DNA of 9,568 bases from Bacteroidota bacterium (GCA_027371665.1 DAHXMP010000310.1:1-9568); one strand, 5' to 3'; positions 1 through 7,328 are shown, numbered from the stretch's first letter. Notes: generated by a model not told the origin, from the letters alone. Numbers and translations: made by a program.

Positions 1-2
1 GT

Positions 3-395
3 ACATTGGGTGTACCATTATTAAATATTGAAAAATTTGAAAAAACAAAAGGGAATGCTGTTTTAGATGGAACAGATGCCGAGTTAATGAGTTTCGCCAA
101 TCGTGTATTTAAGTACAAAAGAGACAAAGGGCTTGATTTGATTTGTAGATTTAATGGTAAATATATTATCGGTGAAGCAAAGTTTTTAACTGATTTTGGT
201 GGCCATCAAAATGCCCAATTTGAAGATGGAATATCAACCCTGAAATCAAATGTAAAAAATGCGTTGGTTATAGCAATATTTGATGGTGTATGTTATATCG
301 AGACCAAAAATAAAATGTTCAACTCATTGGAAAAATATTCTAAATATAATATATTGAGCTCGTTATTATTAAGAGAATTTTTATATCAAATTTGA
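3..395 (+). CDS. Type II restriction endonuclease, PD-(D/E)XK fold, C-terminal part (5' end outside window)
   Basis: The frame is open to the left edge of the window, so this is most likely the C-terminal ~130 residues of a longer enzyme; the TTG at 6 is only a possible start and has no ribosome binding site in view. Seen: counting from that TTG, a PD-(D/E)XK-type core is present with Asp44 (KGLDLI), then after a beta-strand-like stretch Glu57 and Lys59 in IIGEAKF, followed by TDFGGHQNAQF, whose polar residues could contact DNA or metal. Known: this D...ExK arrangement binds Mg2+ and cleaves the DNA backbone in many restriction enzymes. Context supports the call, because a DNA methyltransferase gene starts six bases after the stop, the usual restriction-modification pairing. 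The GEAKF region reminds me of Tsp45I-like type II enzymes, but that family match and the target site are unverified. Rows here are very AT-rich (17 of the first 60 bases are G or C). Confidence 0.8.
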   Translation, partial: TLGVPLLNIEKFEKTKGNAVLDGTDAELMSFANRVFKYKRDKGLDLICRFNGKYIIGEAKFLTDFGGHQNAQFEDGISTLKSNVKNALVIAIFDGVCYIETKNKMFNSLEKYSKYNILSSLLLREFLYQI

Positions 396-401
396 AATCT
401 T

Positions 402-1547
402 ATGCATTTAATTTTCGATAATAATAAAACAATCTTAGATGTCTTAAAAGAAAAACCGGAGAAGAAATTTAAGCTTATCTCAGGAAATTATTCTAATCAT
501 AAATTTAATAATCTGCTAATCAAAGGTGACAATCTAAATGTTATGAAATTTTTATTGGAGGATTTTAATTTAAAACACAAAATTGACTTGGTTTATATTG
601 ATATACCATTTGCCACGAATAATGTGTTTCGTGCTGGAGTTTCAAGAACATCAACAATCAGTTCAAGCAGAAATGATCCTATAGCCTATAATGACAAATT
701 AAAGGGGAAAGATTTTTTAGAATTTATTAGAGAACGATTAATTATTTTAAGAGAATTTATGTCGGATTGTTCCTCAATTTACCTTCATATAGATTATAAA
801 ATAGGCCATTATATTAAAATAATCATGGATGATGTTTTTGGATTTGATAAATTTAGAAATGATATAACAAGAATCAAATGCAATCCGAAAAATTTTAAGA
901 GAAATGCTTATGGAAATGTTAAAGATTTGATTTTGTTTTATACAAAAACAAACAATTACGTTTGGAATGAACCTAAAATTAAAATGGATGGGGAAAATAT
1001 TATTAAGCTTTTTAATAAAATTGATGATAAAAGAAGAAGATATACGACAAATCCATTACATGCTCCAGGTGAAACTTTAAATGGTAAATCAGGCAAAAAA
1101 TGGAGAAACCTGGAACCGCCAAAAGGAAGGCATTGGCGCTATGCTCCCGAGGTTCTCGATGAACTCGATAAAAAAGGTTTATTGGAATGGTCAGACAATG
1201 GAGTACCGCGAAAAATTATTTATGCGGATGATTACGGAATGAAGAGATTGCAGGACATTTGGGAATTTAAGGACCCTCAAAATCCAATTTATCCAACGGA
1301 AAAAAATCTTGCTCTGCTTGAACTTATTATTAAAACTTCTTCTAATGAAAACCAAATTGTTATGGATGCTTTTTGTGGTTCCGGCGGAACTCTTTATTCT
1401 GCTGCAAAATTAAATAGAAATTGGATTGGTATTGATAAATCGGATGTGGCTATAGACATAACAAAAAAAAGATTTTCAACCTCCGAAAATACCCTTTATT
1501 TTAATCAATATTTCGAATACTGTTATTTGGAAGAAACAGAGTATTAA
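402..1547 (+). CDS. Site-specific DNA methyltransferase, beta class, probably N6-adenine (type II modification subunit)
   Basis: This enzyme should transfer a methyl group from S-adenosylmethionine to DNA and so protect host sites from the adjacent endonuclease. Seen: KGDNLNVMKFL (41-51), then catalytic motif IV as DIPF (67-70, in VYIDIPFATNN), a long variable region with GRHWRYAPEVLDELDKKG (242-259), then YPTEKN (297-302) and the cofactor-binding motif I DAFCGSGGT (322-330) near the C-terminus. Motif IV before motif I defines the beta class, and a D-x-P-F motif IV favours adenine-N6 methylation. The usual form is DPPF/Y with FxGSGTT, so both motifs carry a substitution (Ile for Pro at 68, Gly for Thr at 329). 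At 381 residues the length is normal for the family. ATG 402 is six bases after the upstream stop with no clear Shine-Dalgarno sequence, which suggests translational coupling in one operon. GC content is low (12 of 60 bases in 541-600). The recognition site cannot be read. Confidence 0.88.
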   Translation: MHLIFDNNKTILDVLKEKPEKKFKLISGNYSNHKFNNLLIKGDNLNVMKFLLEDFNLKHKIDLVYIDIPFATNNVFRAGVSRTSTISSSRNDPIAYNDKLKGKDFLEFIRERLIILREFMSDCSSIYLHIDYKIGHYIKIIMDDVFGFDKFRNDITRIKCNPKNFKRNAYGNVKDLILFYTKTNNYVWNEPKIKMDGENIIKLFNKIDDKRRRYTTNPLHAPGETLNGKSGKKWRNLEPPKGRHWRYAPEVLDELDKKGLLEWSDNGVPRKIIYADDYGMKRLQDIWEFKDPQNPIYPTEKNLALLELIIKTSSNENQIVMDAFCGSGGTLYSAAKLNRNWIGIDKSDVAIDITKKRFSTSENTLYFNQYFEYCYLEETEY

Positions 1548-1610
1548 GTTTCACTGCTTCCGCAGGGTTTGTACTTCATCAGAATCGGGAATGAAATAAA
1601 GAAGTTTTGA
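1548..1610 (+). pseudogene. Remnant of a T9SS type A sorting domain (last ~20 codons and stop)
   Basis: Immediately after the methyltransferase TAA, and in the same frame, the sequence reads V-S-L then LPQGLYFIRIGNEIKKF and TGA at 1608-1610. This is the typical last strand of a T9SS type A C-terminal domain (pattern LPxGxYfvri...kkf/k). It compares with VSAGIYFVRYLTSEG and LPEGAYILKI at the ends of the two complete T9SS proteins in this window. No start codon or upstream part of such a gene is present; the preceding sequence is methyltransferase. I infer that it is the 3' stump of a secreted-protein gene whose body was displaced or replaced by the restriction-modification module. The upstream limit given is simply the methyltransferase stop, so the true junction may be a few bases away. 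A chance match over 20 codons is possible but unlikely given how well the pattern and its terminal position fit. Confidence 0.65.
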
Positions 1611-1856
1611 AGGAGTGACTAAAAAGATTATTTTTTCCATAACATAAATTTTGCTTTTTTACAGCAGATAGCCTTAACAAATTAATTTTTGAAATTGAAT
1701 TCTCATCAAATTAGAAAATAAGAAATTTTTGCTGCCACAAGATAAAATTACAAACCTTGTATTTCCCTATTTTGTAAAGCCTTACAAATTATTTAAAATT
1801 TTTTTGTGACTTTTTCCGGTTTTCTGTGTCTATTATACATAAAGGAGAACGCAAAA
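1611..1856. other. AT-rich non-coding spacer
   Basis: No credible gene on either strand. The spacer contains many A/T runs and the two inverted repeats listed separately (1748-1788). It ends in the leader of the small gene that starts at 1857, with a Shine-Dalgarno sequence at 1842-1847. I could not place a convincing promoter: TTGTGA (1804-1809) and TATTAT/TATACA (1831-1839) are present, but the spacing is poor for a standard sigma-70 promoter and the Bacteroidota TAnnTTTG element is not matched exactly. Confidence 0.5.
1748..1788. promoter_or_regulatory. Two tandem inverted repeats built on TTACAA/TTGTAA half-sites (possible operator)
   Basis: TACAA-ACC-TTGTA (1749-1761) is followed nine bases later by TTTGTAA-AGCC-TTACAAA (1771-1788), which has a perfect 7-bp stem. 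All four arms share the core TACAA/TTGTA. The second repeat is followed by an A/T-rich run with seven T residues (1799-1805), so it could also act as a weak terminator. The position, about 70 bases before the start of the small gene at 1857, and the repeated half-site make a dimeric repressor site plausible. This is inference only, and such short AT-rich repeats can arise by chance. Confidence 0.3.
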
Positions 1857-2039
1857 ATGGAAAAAAATAAATATATAGCAGCATATCTTAACCTTAGGAT
1901 GAGAGCATACAGGGATATAATGACAAGGTATAACAGTACCGAACGAATACTTGAGGTCAACTGGCACCGTCAATATACTAATGTTGATTCTGCCCTAAAG
2001 CTGAAAGACATTACATCTAAAAAAATAAGAGTGAGATGA
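1857..2039 (+). CDS. Small basic orphan protein, 60 residues
   Basis: I do not recognise this protein. The start at ATG 1857 (MEKNKYIAAYLNL) is chosen over the in-frame GTG at 1806 because AAGGAG lies at 1842-1847, nine bases upstream, while the GTG extension has no such signal and overlaps likely promoter sequence. The product is rich in Lys, Arg and Tyr. Its N-terminal half (KYIAAYLNLRMRAYRDIMTR) could form an amphipathic helix, and the tail KLKDITSKKIRVR is strongly basic. There is no signal peptide, membrane segment, zinc-binding Cys cluster or recognisable helix-turn-helix. A nucleic-acid-binding or small regulatory role would fit the charge but is not shown. It stands alone, 95 bases before the next gene on the same strand. 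Codon pattern and ribosome binding site make it a likely real gene. Confidence 0.55.
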   Translation: MEKNKYIAAYLNLRMRAYRDIMTRYNSTERILEVNWHRQYTNVDSALKLKDITSKKIRVR

Positions 2040-2134
2040 TAATAACAGAATGATGGTTTGATGTTAATTTAACAGGTTTATTATTATTTTCAATAAATTC
2101 GTCCTAATCATTTTGACATTAAAGAGATTTTGTT

Positions 2135-4171
2135 TTGCTTAATTTAAAATATAAATTATTATTATTTTTCATCATTTGTTTTTTTAATTTTTGGATTCCC
2201 TCACTTTTTGCAGAATCTTCTATTGACCATGCCGTATTAGTCACAGTAACTACCGATTCACTGCCGACACCGAGAATCATATTGCATTTTCCGCATGACA
2301 CATCTGCGTTAGAATACACAATAAGTAGGAAACTGAAAACTGACAGCGATTGGACATACACACTTGCTGTTTTGCCGGGGACAGACTCACTTTTTACAGA
2401 TTCGAGCATCATAGTCGGGACAGGCTATGAATACAAATTAAAAAAGAAACTGAAAGAATTCGATGCTTTCTTTTATGCATACGCCGGGATAAAACTGCCC
2501 GAAACCGATAACAGGGGAATAGCATTGCTGTTAGTTGACAGCACAATGAATATGCCCCTCGATACAGAACTAACGACATTCGAAAATGATTTAAGAGGTG
2601 ACGGCTGGCGAGTGATAAGGGATATTGCACCGAGAGCGGAAAAATTCAATTCATCAGCCGTGCAAAGTACAAAAAAAATAATTACAAATGAATTTTCAAA
2701 AAATGACAGCGATATTAAGGCAATCATACTTATTGGGAGAATAGCTGTGCCATATTCGGGCAATTCTGCTTTGGACGGCCATCCCGACCACAAAGGTGCC
2801 TGGGCAGCGGATTTATATTACGGTGAGCTGGATGGTAAATGGACAGATAATGTAGTCAACAATACCCAGGCATCCAGACCTGAAAACCGTAATGTTCCCG
2901 GCGACGGTAAGTTTGACCAGATTGTTATCCCTTCTGATGTTGATATTCCCGTTGGAAGAATTGACTTTTACAATCTTCCGGGTATATCAATGAGTGAAGC
3001 CGATTTGCTGAAACAATATTTAGACAAAGACCACAAATACAGGCATAATATAATAACTGCACCCGAAAGGGGGATAATCACAGATGGTTTCTGGATGTAT
3101 GATAACGAAGCTTTTGCCTCTGAAGCATGGATGAATTTTTCCGCATTAATGGGTCCTATGAATGTTGACAGCGGAGACTTCCGGTATGGATTACAGGACA
3201 AATCGTATAAATGGAGCTATGGATGTAATTCCGGGAGTTATAATTCTGTTTATGCCACGGCATATGTCTTCGATTTCGATACATTGCTTTATCATTCTAT
3301 ATTTACGATACTATTCGGTTCATACCTCGGAGATTGGGATTCGCAGGACAATATTATGAGAGCCGCACTTGCTTCAAAGCCGTCAATTTTGACCTGCTGC
3401 TGGGCAAGCCGCCCATTCTGGTATTTTCACCACATGGGGCTTGGAGAAACTATTGGCTATTCGACACTTCTCTCACAAAACAATCAATACCTTTATGAGT
3501 CATCGGGAGTTCTTGGTTACAGGATGACTCACACCGCCCTCATGGGAGACCCTACATTGAGAGAACATATTGTGCCGCCACCATCAAATCTTCAAATTCT
3601 TTCAACTGCAATCTCAACGAACTCGGCTTCAGTTGATATGAAATGGGATGCCTCCCCCGATTCCGGCGTTACCGGATATAATGTTTATTGGGCTACAGGT
3701 TATAATAACAAATTTGTCAAAATCAATCAGTCTCCAGTTACGGATACAGTATTTACTGACAGATTGCCTGCACCCGGTGAAAATATTTATATGGTCAGAG
3801 CTTTGAAACTCGAAAAGGCAGCTACAGGTTCATATTACAACCAAAGTGAAGGTATTTTCAAGGAAACAGATTTGCCAAAAATAAATTTCTCATCGCTGAC
3901 GGCACCGGTAATGAATTTCTATCCAAATCCTGTAAGTGATAGGCTATATATAGCTTTCCTTCAGCAATTGACTACACAATTTGAACTTGGAATATTTGAT
4001 ATGAATGGAAAATTAATAAGAGTAATTGGTGCAGGCAGAATACCCCCGGGCAGATATTTTTACACTTGGGATTTAAAAGATATAAATGATGCGAAAGTTT
4101 CCGCAGGGATTTATTTTGTCCGTTACCTGACAAGTGAAGGAATTACTACATTAAAGGTTTATGTGGAATAA
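2135..4171 (+). CDS. Secreted gingipain-like (peptidase C25-like) protein with FN3 and T9SS sorting domains
   Basis: 678 residues. TTG 2135 is the best start: an in-frame stop lies at 2120, no ATG or GTG intervenes, AAAGAGA (2121-2127) sits at a usable distance, and the first 26 residues form a signal peptide (LKYKLLLFFIICFF...SLFA|ES). Residues ~40-105 look like a fibronectin-type fold. Residues ~127-476 resemble the peptidase C25 domain: GIALLLVDS, KAIILIGRIAVPYSG (195-209), DHKGAWAADLYYGELDG (218-234), IPVGRIDF (271-278), TCCWASRP (420-427) and HTALMGDPTLR (466-476). The His of the gingipain GHG motif is not visible; the aligned place reads FGSYLGDWD (394-402), while a Cys pair (421-422) is kept. 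Residues ~483-575 form an FN3 domain (GVTGYNVYWATG), and ~590-678 form a type A T9SS sorting domain (NFYPNPVSDRLYI...SAGIYFVRYLTSEG). Known: C25 enzymes are secreted cysteine proteases. Inference: this one is exported by T9SS and attached or released at the surface, but may be inactive or use a different catalytic pair. Confidence 0.82.
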   Translation: MLNLKYKLLLFFIICFFNFWIPSLFAESSIDHAVLVTVTTDSLPTPRIILHFPHDTSALEYTISRKLKTDSDWTYTLAVLPGTDSLFTDSSIIVGTGYEYKLKKKLKEFDAFFYAYAGIKLPETDNRGIALLLVDSTMNMPLDTELTTFENDLRGDGWRVIRDIAPRAEKFNSSAVQSTKKIITNEFSKNDSDIKAIILIGRIAVPYSGNSALDGHPDHKGAWAADLYYGELDGKWTDNVVNNTQASRPENRNVPGDGKFDQIVIPSDVDIPVGRIDFYNLPGISMSEADLLKQYLDKDHKYRHNIITAPERGIITDGFWMYDNEAFASEAWMNFSALMGPMNVDSGDFRYGLQDKSYKWSYGCNSGSYNSVYATAYVFDFDTLLYHSIFTILFGSYLGDWDSQDNIMRAALASKPSILTCCWASRPFWYFHHMGLGETIGYSTLLSQNNQYLYESSGVLGYRMTHTALMGDPTLREHIVPPPSNLQILSTAISTNSASVDMKWDASPDSGVTGYNVYWATGYNNKFVKINQSPVTDTVFTDRLPAPGENIYMVRALKLEKAATGSYYNQSEGIFKETDLPKINFSSLTAPVMNFYPNPVSDRLYIAFLQQLTTQFELGIFDMNGKLIRVIGAGRIPPGRYFYTWDLKDINDAKVSAGIYFVRYLTSEGITTLKVYVE

Positions 4172-4180
4172 GAATATTTT

Positions 4181-6439
4181 TTACTTAGTTTTAATAATAA
4201 GTTTATTATAAATACTTTTTCCTGTTTTAATTTTCAATATATAGGCTCCTTCAGGCAAACTTTCAGTATTAATCGAATAAAACGAAATCGGATTATCAAT
4301 TGTAAAGTCTTCAATTTTTCTTCCAAGCTGGTCATATATTGTGCAGTAAACAGGTTCGACAAAATCCTTATTAAAATCAAGCTCTAAAAAATCATTAAAT
4401 GGATTTGGATAAGCATCAACAAATACTTTTGAAGAGCTGTCCATCCCGGGATTTACAATCAGTTCCTTTAATGGAATAGCAAATATTGTTAATGAATTTA
4501 CAGGGAAAATATATTCTTGTTTGAATACAATATCTTTAATTTTAGGTGCAACATTGAAGGGCACACTCGGAGAATTCATGGTTAAATAATTCGTATCGCT
4601 TAACTCATAAATTTTTGAACGGACAGAACCTATGAAATTATCAATAAAAATTTTTGTTCGAATTGAATCATTTGGGTTCCTGTTGACTACTGACAAAAAC
4701 AAAGTATCCTGGGTTCTGGTTGCAACAACATCCAGCCATGGAACATTCTTGGGGCTCCATTGTACTTTATCTTCAGGTATATCATACGTTGAGCAGTAAA
4801 CCAGAGACGGCAATAATTCTGTTCCGGTATGGTTACAGTATAGAGTAGCCGTGTAATATGGTGCCCCCACAAAAACCTGCCTTCTATTCTTTACAGAATC
4901 ATACCTGCTGATTAATATACCGGATTCTACAAATGCCGTTCTTTCAGCTAATAACAAGGATTCTGAGTGCCTGATAAAAGATTGATAAGTTAGAGCTTCG
5001 ACTATTGCAGTTTCAATTGTCCATGCCCTTGTATCGTCTTGCCATGTCCAGCCATTTTGAAGTTTTGACATCCATTCAGTTATTCCCTGTTTAACATTTG
5101 GGTAAATTCCGGCATTTTTTAACCATTGCAAAACATCATCTGTTGTATTATTAAGTGACTCATAAGGTCTGCTCATAAACATCAGGTGATAAATCATCTC
5201 ATCATTTGTCCGGTATGGTTCATCTGACCAATGCCAGCCATATATTTGCGTGCTATCCTTAACTATACCCAATACCGTATTAAAATAATCGAATCCCGCC
5301 CATATATTGCCATCAACCATAATAACAATTGAACTGTCTTCATCTTTCATTGCTTTATAATAAAGAAGGTAACGTCTTGCCATATTTTCTGAATCTTTAT
5401 ACTGCTCATTCCCCACTTCCCAATATTTTACATTATATGGTTCTATATGTCCGTTTGCTGCTCTTAATGCTCCATAATGAGATTCCGGACTTCCGTTGCA
5501 ATACTCAACCCAAGCGGCAGCTTCTTCAGGAGTCCCGTTTTCAAAATTAACCGTAATATGAGGTTCTGCACCAATCAGCCTACAAAATGCTACAAATTCA
5601 TCTATCCCGAAATCCAATCTCTGAGATATTCCTTCAAAGCATAAATTGGGGGATTTCCTTTGGTCTAAATTACCTATTCCGTATTCCAAGTGTGAAGCTA
5701 TCCAATCTGCAAAACAGCCTCCGGGATATCTAATGATTCCGGGTTTTAGTTCTTTAAAAAATTTGAAAAATTCTTTTCGTATCCCCAAAACATTATTTTT
5801 AGGCAAAAATGATGATTCATCAATTTCAATGTTGCCTATACCTTCAATTGTTATTGCAAGCATTGCATTCGTAATATTTGTTAAAAAAGGAACAGTAATA
5901 AATTCTTTACACCATGATGTATCCGGTTTACCAAAAGAATAATTATAATATTTTTTTTGAAATGAACTGTCGTATAAAGTTAATGATACACTTTTAATAC
6001 CGCTGTCTCCGCGAATATATATATAGAAATTGTTTGCAGTGCTGTCAGTTAAAAAAATGTGCTGGTAAATACCTAATGTGCCTTTATTGTTTTTCCTGGT
6101 TATTTTCTGCAAGTATCGTCCATTTATATTATATCCACCATGAATTAATTTCCATGAACCATCTGCATTATCAATTTTCAAAGGTTTCCAGGGATAAGCG
6201 ATTCCAAATCCATCTTTATCGTCCATGTCAAATCCTCTGTCAACTAGCTCTTGAGCTGTCATACCGAAAGGCCCGCTCATATAATTCTTAATAAATTCAA
6301 TAAAACTCCCGAATAAAAGTGGTGTTATTTTACAGGGCAAAGGATGCTTTGTATCAACAGAAATCTCAGCATCTAACGTGTCTGAATATAGCTTATAAGA
6401 AAAAATAATTAATAAAATAATAACAATTTTTTTCATCAT
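4181..6439 (-). CDS. Secreted GH51 alpha-L-arabinofuranosidase with T9SS sorting domain
   Basis: Should remove L-arabinofuranosyl units from arabinan or arabinoxylan outside the cell. Seen: signal peptide at 1-19 (MMKKIVIILLIIFSYKLYS), GH51-type N-terminal strand PLLFGSFIEFI (40-50), a carbohydrate-binding-like insert (~105-212: GIYQHIFLTDS...ITIEGIGNIEIDESSF), then the barrel with IIRYPGGCFADW (235-246), the acid/base Glu345 in WEVGNEQYK (340-348) and the nucleophile Glu455 in GITEWMS (452-458). Their ~110-residue spacing matches the family. A C-terminal beta domain follows (NSLTIFAIPL, 648-657), then a T9SS sorting domain (VDAYPNPFNDFLELDF, 674-689, to SLPEGAYILKI, 727-737). All key residues are present, so it is probably active. 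Both ATGs at 6439 and 6436 are usable; the Shine-Dalgarno sequence is weak. It converges on the C25-like gene with a nine-base gap and lies 67 bases after the lipoprotein gene on the same strand, with which it may be co-transcribed. Confidence 0.92.
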   Translation of the reverse strand: MMKKIVIILLIIFSYKLYSDTLDAEISVDTKHPLPCKITPLLFGSFIEFIKNYMSGPFGMTAQELVDRGFDMDDKDGFGIAYPWKPLKIDNADGSWKLIHGGYNINGRYLQKITRKNNKGTLGIYQHIFLTDSTANNFYIYIRGDSGIKSVSLTLYDSSFQKKYYNYSFGKPDTSWCKEFITVPFLTNITNAMLAITIEGIGNIEIDESSFLPKNNVLGIRKEFFKFFKELKPGIIRYPGGCFADWIASHLEYGIGNLDQRKSPNLCFEGISQRLDFGIDEFVAFCRLIGAEPHITVNFENGTPEEAAAWVEYCNGSPESHYGALRAANGHIEPYNVKYWEVGNEQYKDSENMARRYLLYYKAMKDEDSSIVIMVDGNIWAGFDYFNTVLGIVKDSTQIYGWHWSDEPYRTNDEMIYHLMFMSRPYESLNNTTDDVLQWLKNAGIYPNVKQGITEWMSKLQNGWTWQDDTRAWTIETAIVEALTYQSFIRHSESLLLAERTAFVESGILISRYDSVKNRRQVFVGAPYYTATLYCNHTGTELLPSLVYCSTYDIPEDKVQWSPKNVPWLDVVATRTQDTLFLSVVNRNPNDSIRTKIFIDNFIGSVRSKIYELSDTNYLTMNSPSVPFNVAPKIKDIVFKQEYIFPVNSLTIFAIPLKELIVNPGMDSSSKVFVDAYPNPFNDFLELDFNKDFVEPVYCTIYDQLGRKIEDFTIDNPISFYSINTESLPEGAYILKIKTGKSIYNKLIIKTK

Positions 6440-6506
6440 ATATTCATTTTTGTTCTTGTTGTTGTTTCAATTTATAATAATCTTAATACATATTAAAATA
6501 AAATTA

Positions 6507-7328
6507 TTAGTTTATTCCGGTGTTAATCAGTTTGTATCTTATTAATTCTCTTACCCAGCCCTTGTGGCTCTCGGTTTTTGAATGTCCTACGTTAGGATTT
6601 GTAGAAATTCTTACGGTGTAAGGGTCCGATATATATTCTACCAAACCTATATTATTACAGAATGAAAAATGCAGATATTTAAGTCTCAACCTGTCAACTT
6701 CCACCGGCTCCGGCCCGGGATTTTCAGGAAACCTGAAATTGAAATAAAGCCTCGTATCATATTTCAAAAAAAATTCTTTTGTATCAATTGTTCCTGTTTC
6801 TGTTGTGTATTTTCCGGTCCCATCGAATTGAGCATTGATTGTATTATGATAATTCGAACTGACTGTTGTGTCTTCAAATAAGAATTGATAATTATTATCC
6901 AGGGAATCGTAAACATGCCATTCTATATTGTTATTTTTCGTAAAATCAGCAATCCTGAACCATTGATGCCCGAATCCGGGTATATCTATGAAACTATCGT
7001 CAAATAACATGTATAAGCTTATGCTATCTTTTGAAATAAATAAAGTATCGGCAACCTGGCCATCCCTGTAATCAATCAGAATAAATCCATGCCTGCCATT
7101 TAAGTCTGTTTCTTCTTCAACATAAATTGAATCCAGCTTTTCAGTGCCGGGAATTTTTGTGGAATATATATCAGTTTCATAATAATTATAAATCCACCAG
7201 TTCCCCTTAGAAAGCGGGAAATAATCCGTTAGCTGTACCAGCTGTGTCGGCTGTTCGGAACATGAGGCAATTAATCCCAAAATACTCAGAACTGCCAATA
7301 CAGACAATTTATATCCTATGTTTTTCAT
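6507..7328 (-). CDS. Predicted outer-membrane or surface lipoprotein, function unknown
   Basis: 273 residues. The N-terminus MKNIGYKLSVLAVLSILGLIASC is a lipoprotein signal peptide with lipobox IASC, so Cys23 would carry the lipid. After a short linker comes DYFPLSKGNWWIYNYYETD (35-53), a pattern seen near the start of many beta-rich lipoproteins of Bacteroidota and Ignavibacteriota. The rest alternates polar and aromatic residues, as in a beta-sandwich (DTLFISKDSISLYMLFDDSF, FNFRFPENPG), with no catalytic motif that I can name. There is no T9SS tail. ATG 7328 is the only sensible start because it places the signal peptide correctly; it has no clear Shine-Dalgarno sequence, which is common in this group. 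The arabinofuranosidase gene follows 67 bases downstream, so a surface role linked to polysaccharide use is possible, but there is no direct evidence. The gene diverges from the 189-residue lipoprotein gene at 7496. Confidence 0.8.
   Translation of the reverse strand: MKNIGYKLSVLAVLSILGLIASCSEQPTQLVQLTDYFPLSKGNWWIYNYYETDIYSTKIPGTEKLDSIYVEEETDLNGRHGFILIDYRDGQVADTLFISKDSISLYMLFDDSFIDIPGFGHQWFRIADFTKNNNIEWHVYDSLDNNYQFLFEDTTVSSNYHNTINAQFDGTGKYTTETGTIDTKEFFLKYDTRLYFNFRFPENPGPEPVEVDRLRLKYLHFSFCNNIGLVEYISDPYTVRISTNPNVGHSKTESHKGWVRELIRYKLINTGIN

Noticed and set aside
1806..1856. Upstream GTG extension of the small protein (17 extra residues)
   Set aside because: There is no ribosome binding site before 1806, whereas AAGGAG lies correctly spaced before ATG 1857; the extension sits in likely leader sequence.
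2063..2073. GTTAA-T-TTAAC inverted repeat as a terminator after the small gene
   Set aside because: Too short and A/T-only, with no adjoining T-run; likely chance in AT-rich sequence.
2119..3201. Several - strand reading frames of 70-106 codons opposite the C25-like gene
   Set aside because: They are antisense shadows of a gene with clear domains, and show no ribosome binding sites or recognisable protein features.
4180..4200. Bidirectional terminator between the convergent T9SS genes
   Set aside because: Only a 5-bp A/T stem (ACTTA/TAAGT) is present, with no GC-rich stem and no proper T-run.
5329..6291. + strand reading frames of 73-98 codons within the arabinofuranosidase
   Set aside because: Antisense to a gene with both catalytic motifs intact; no independent support.
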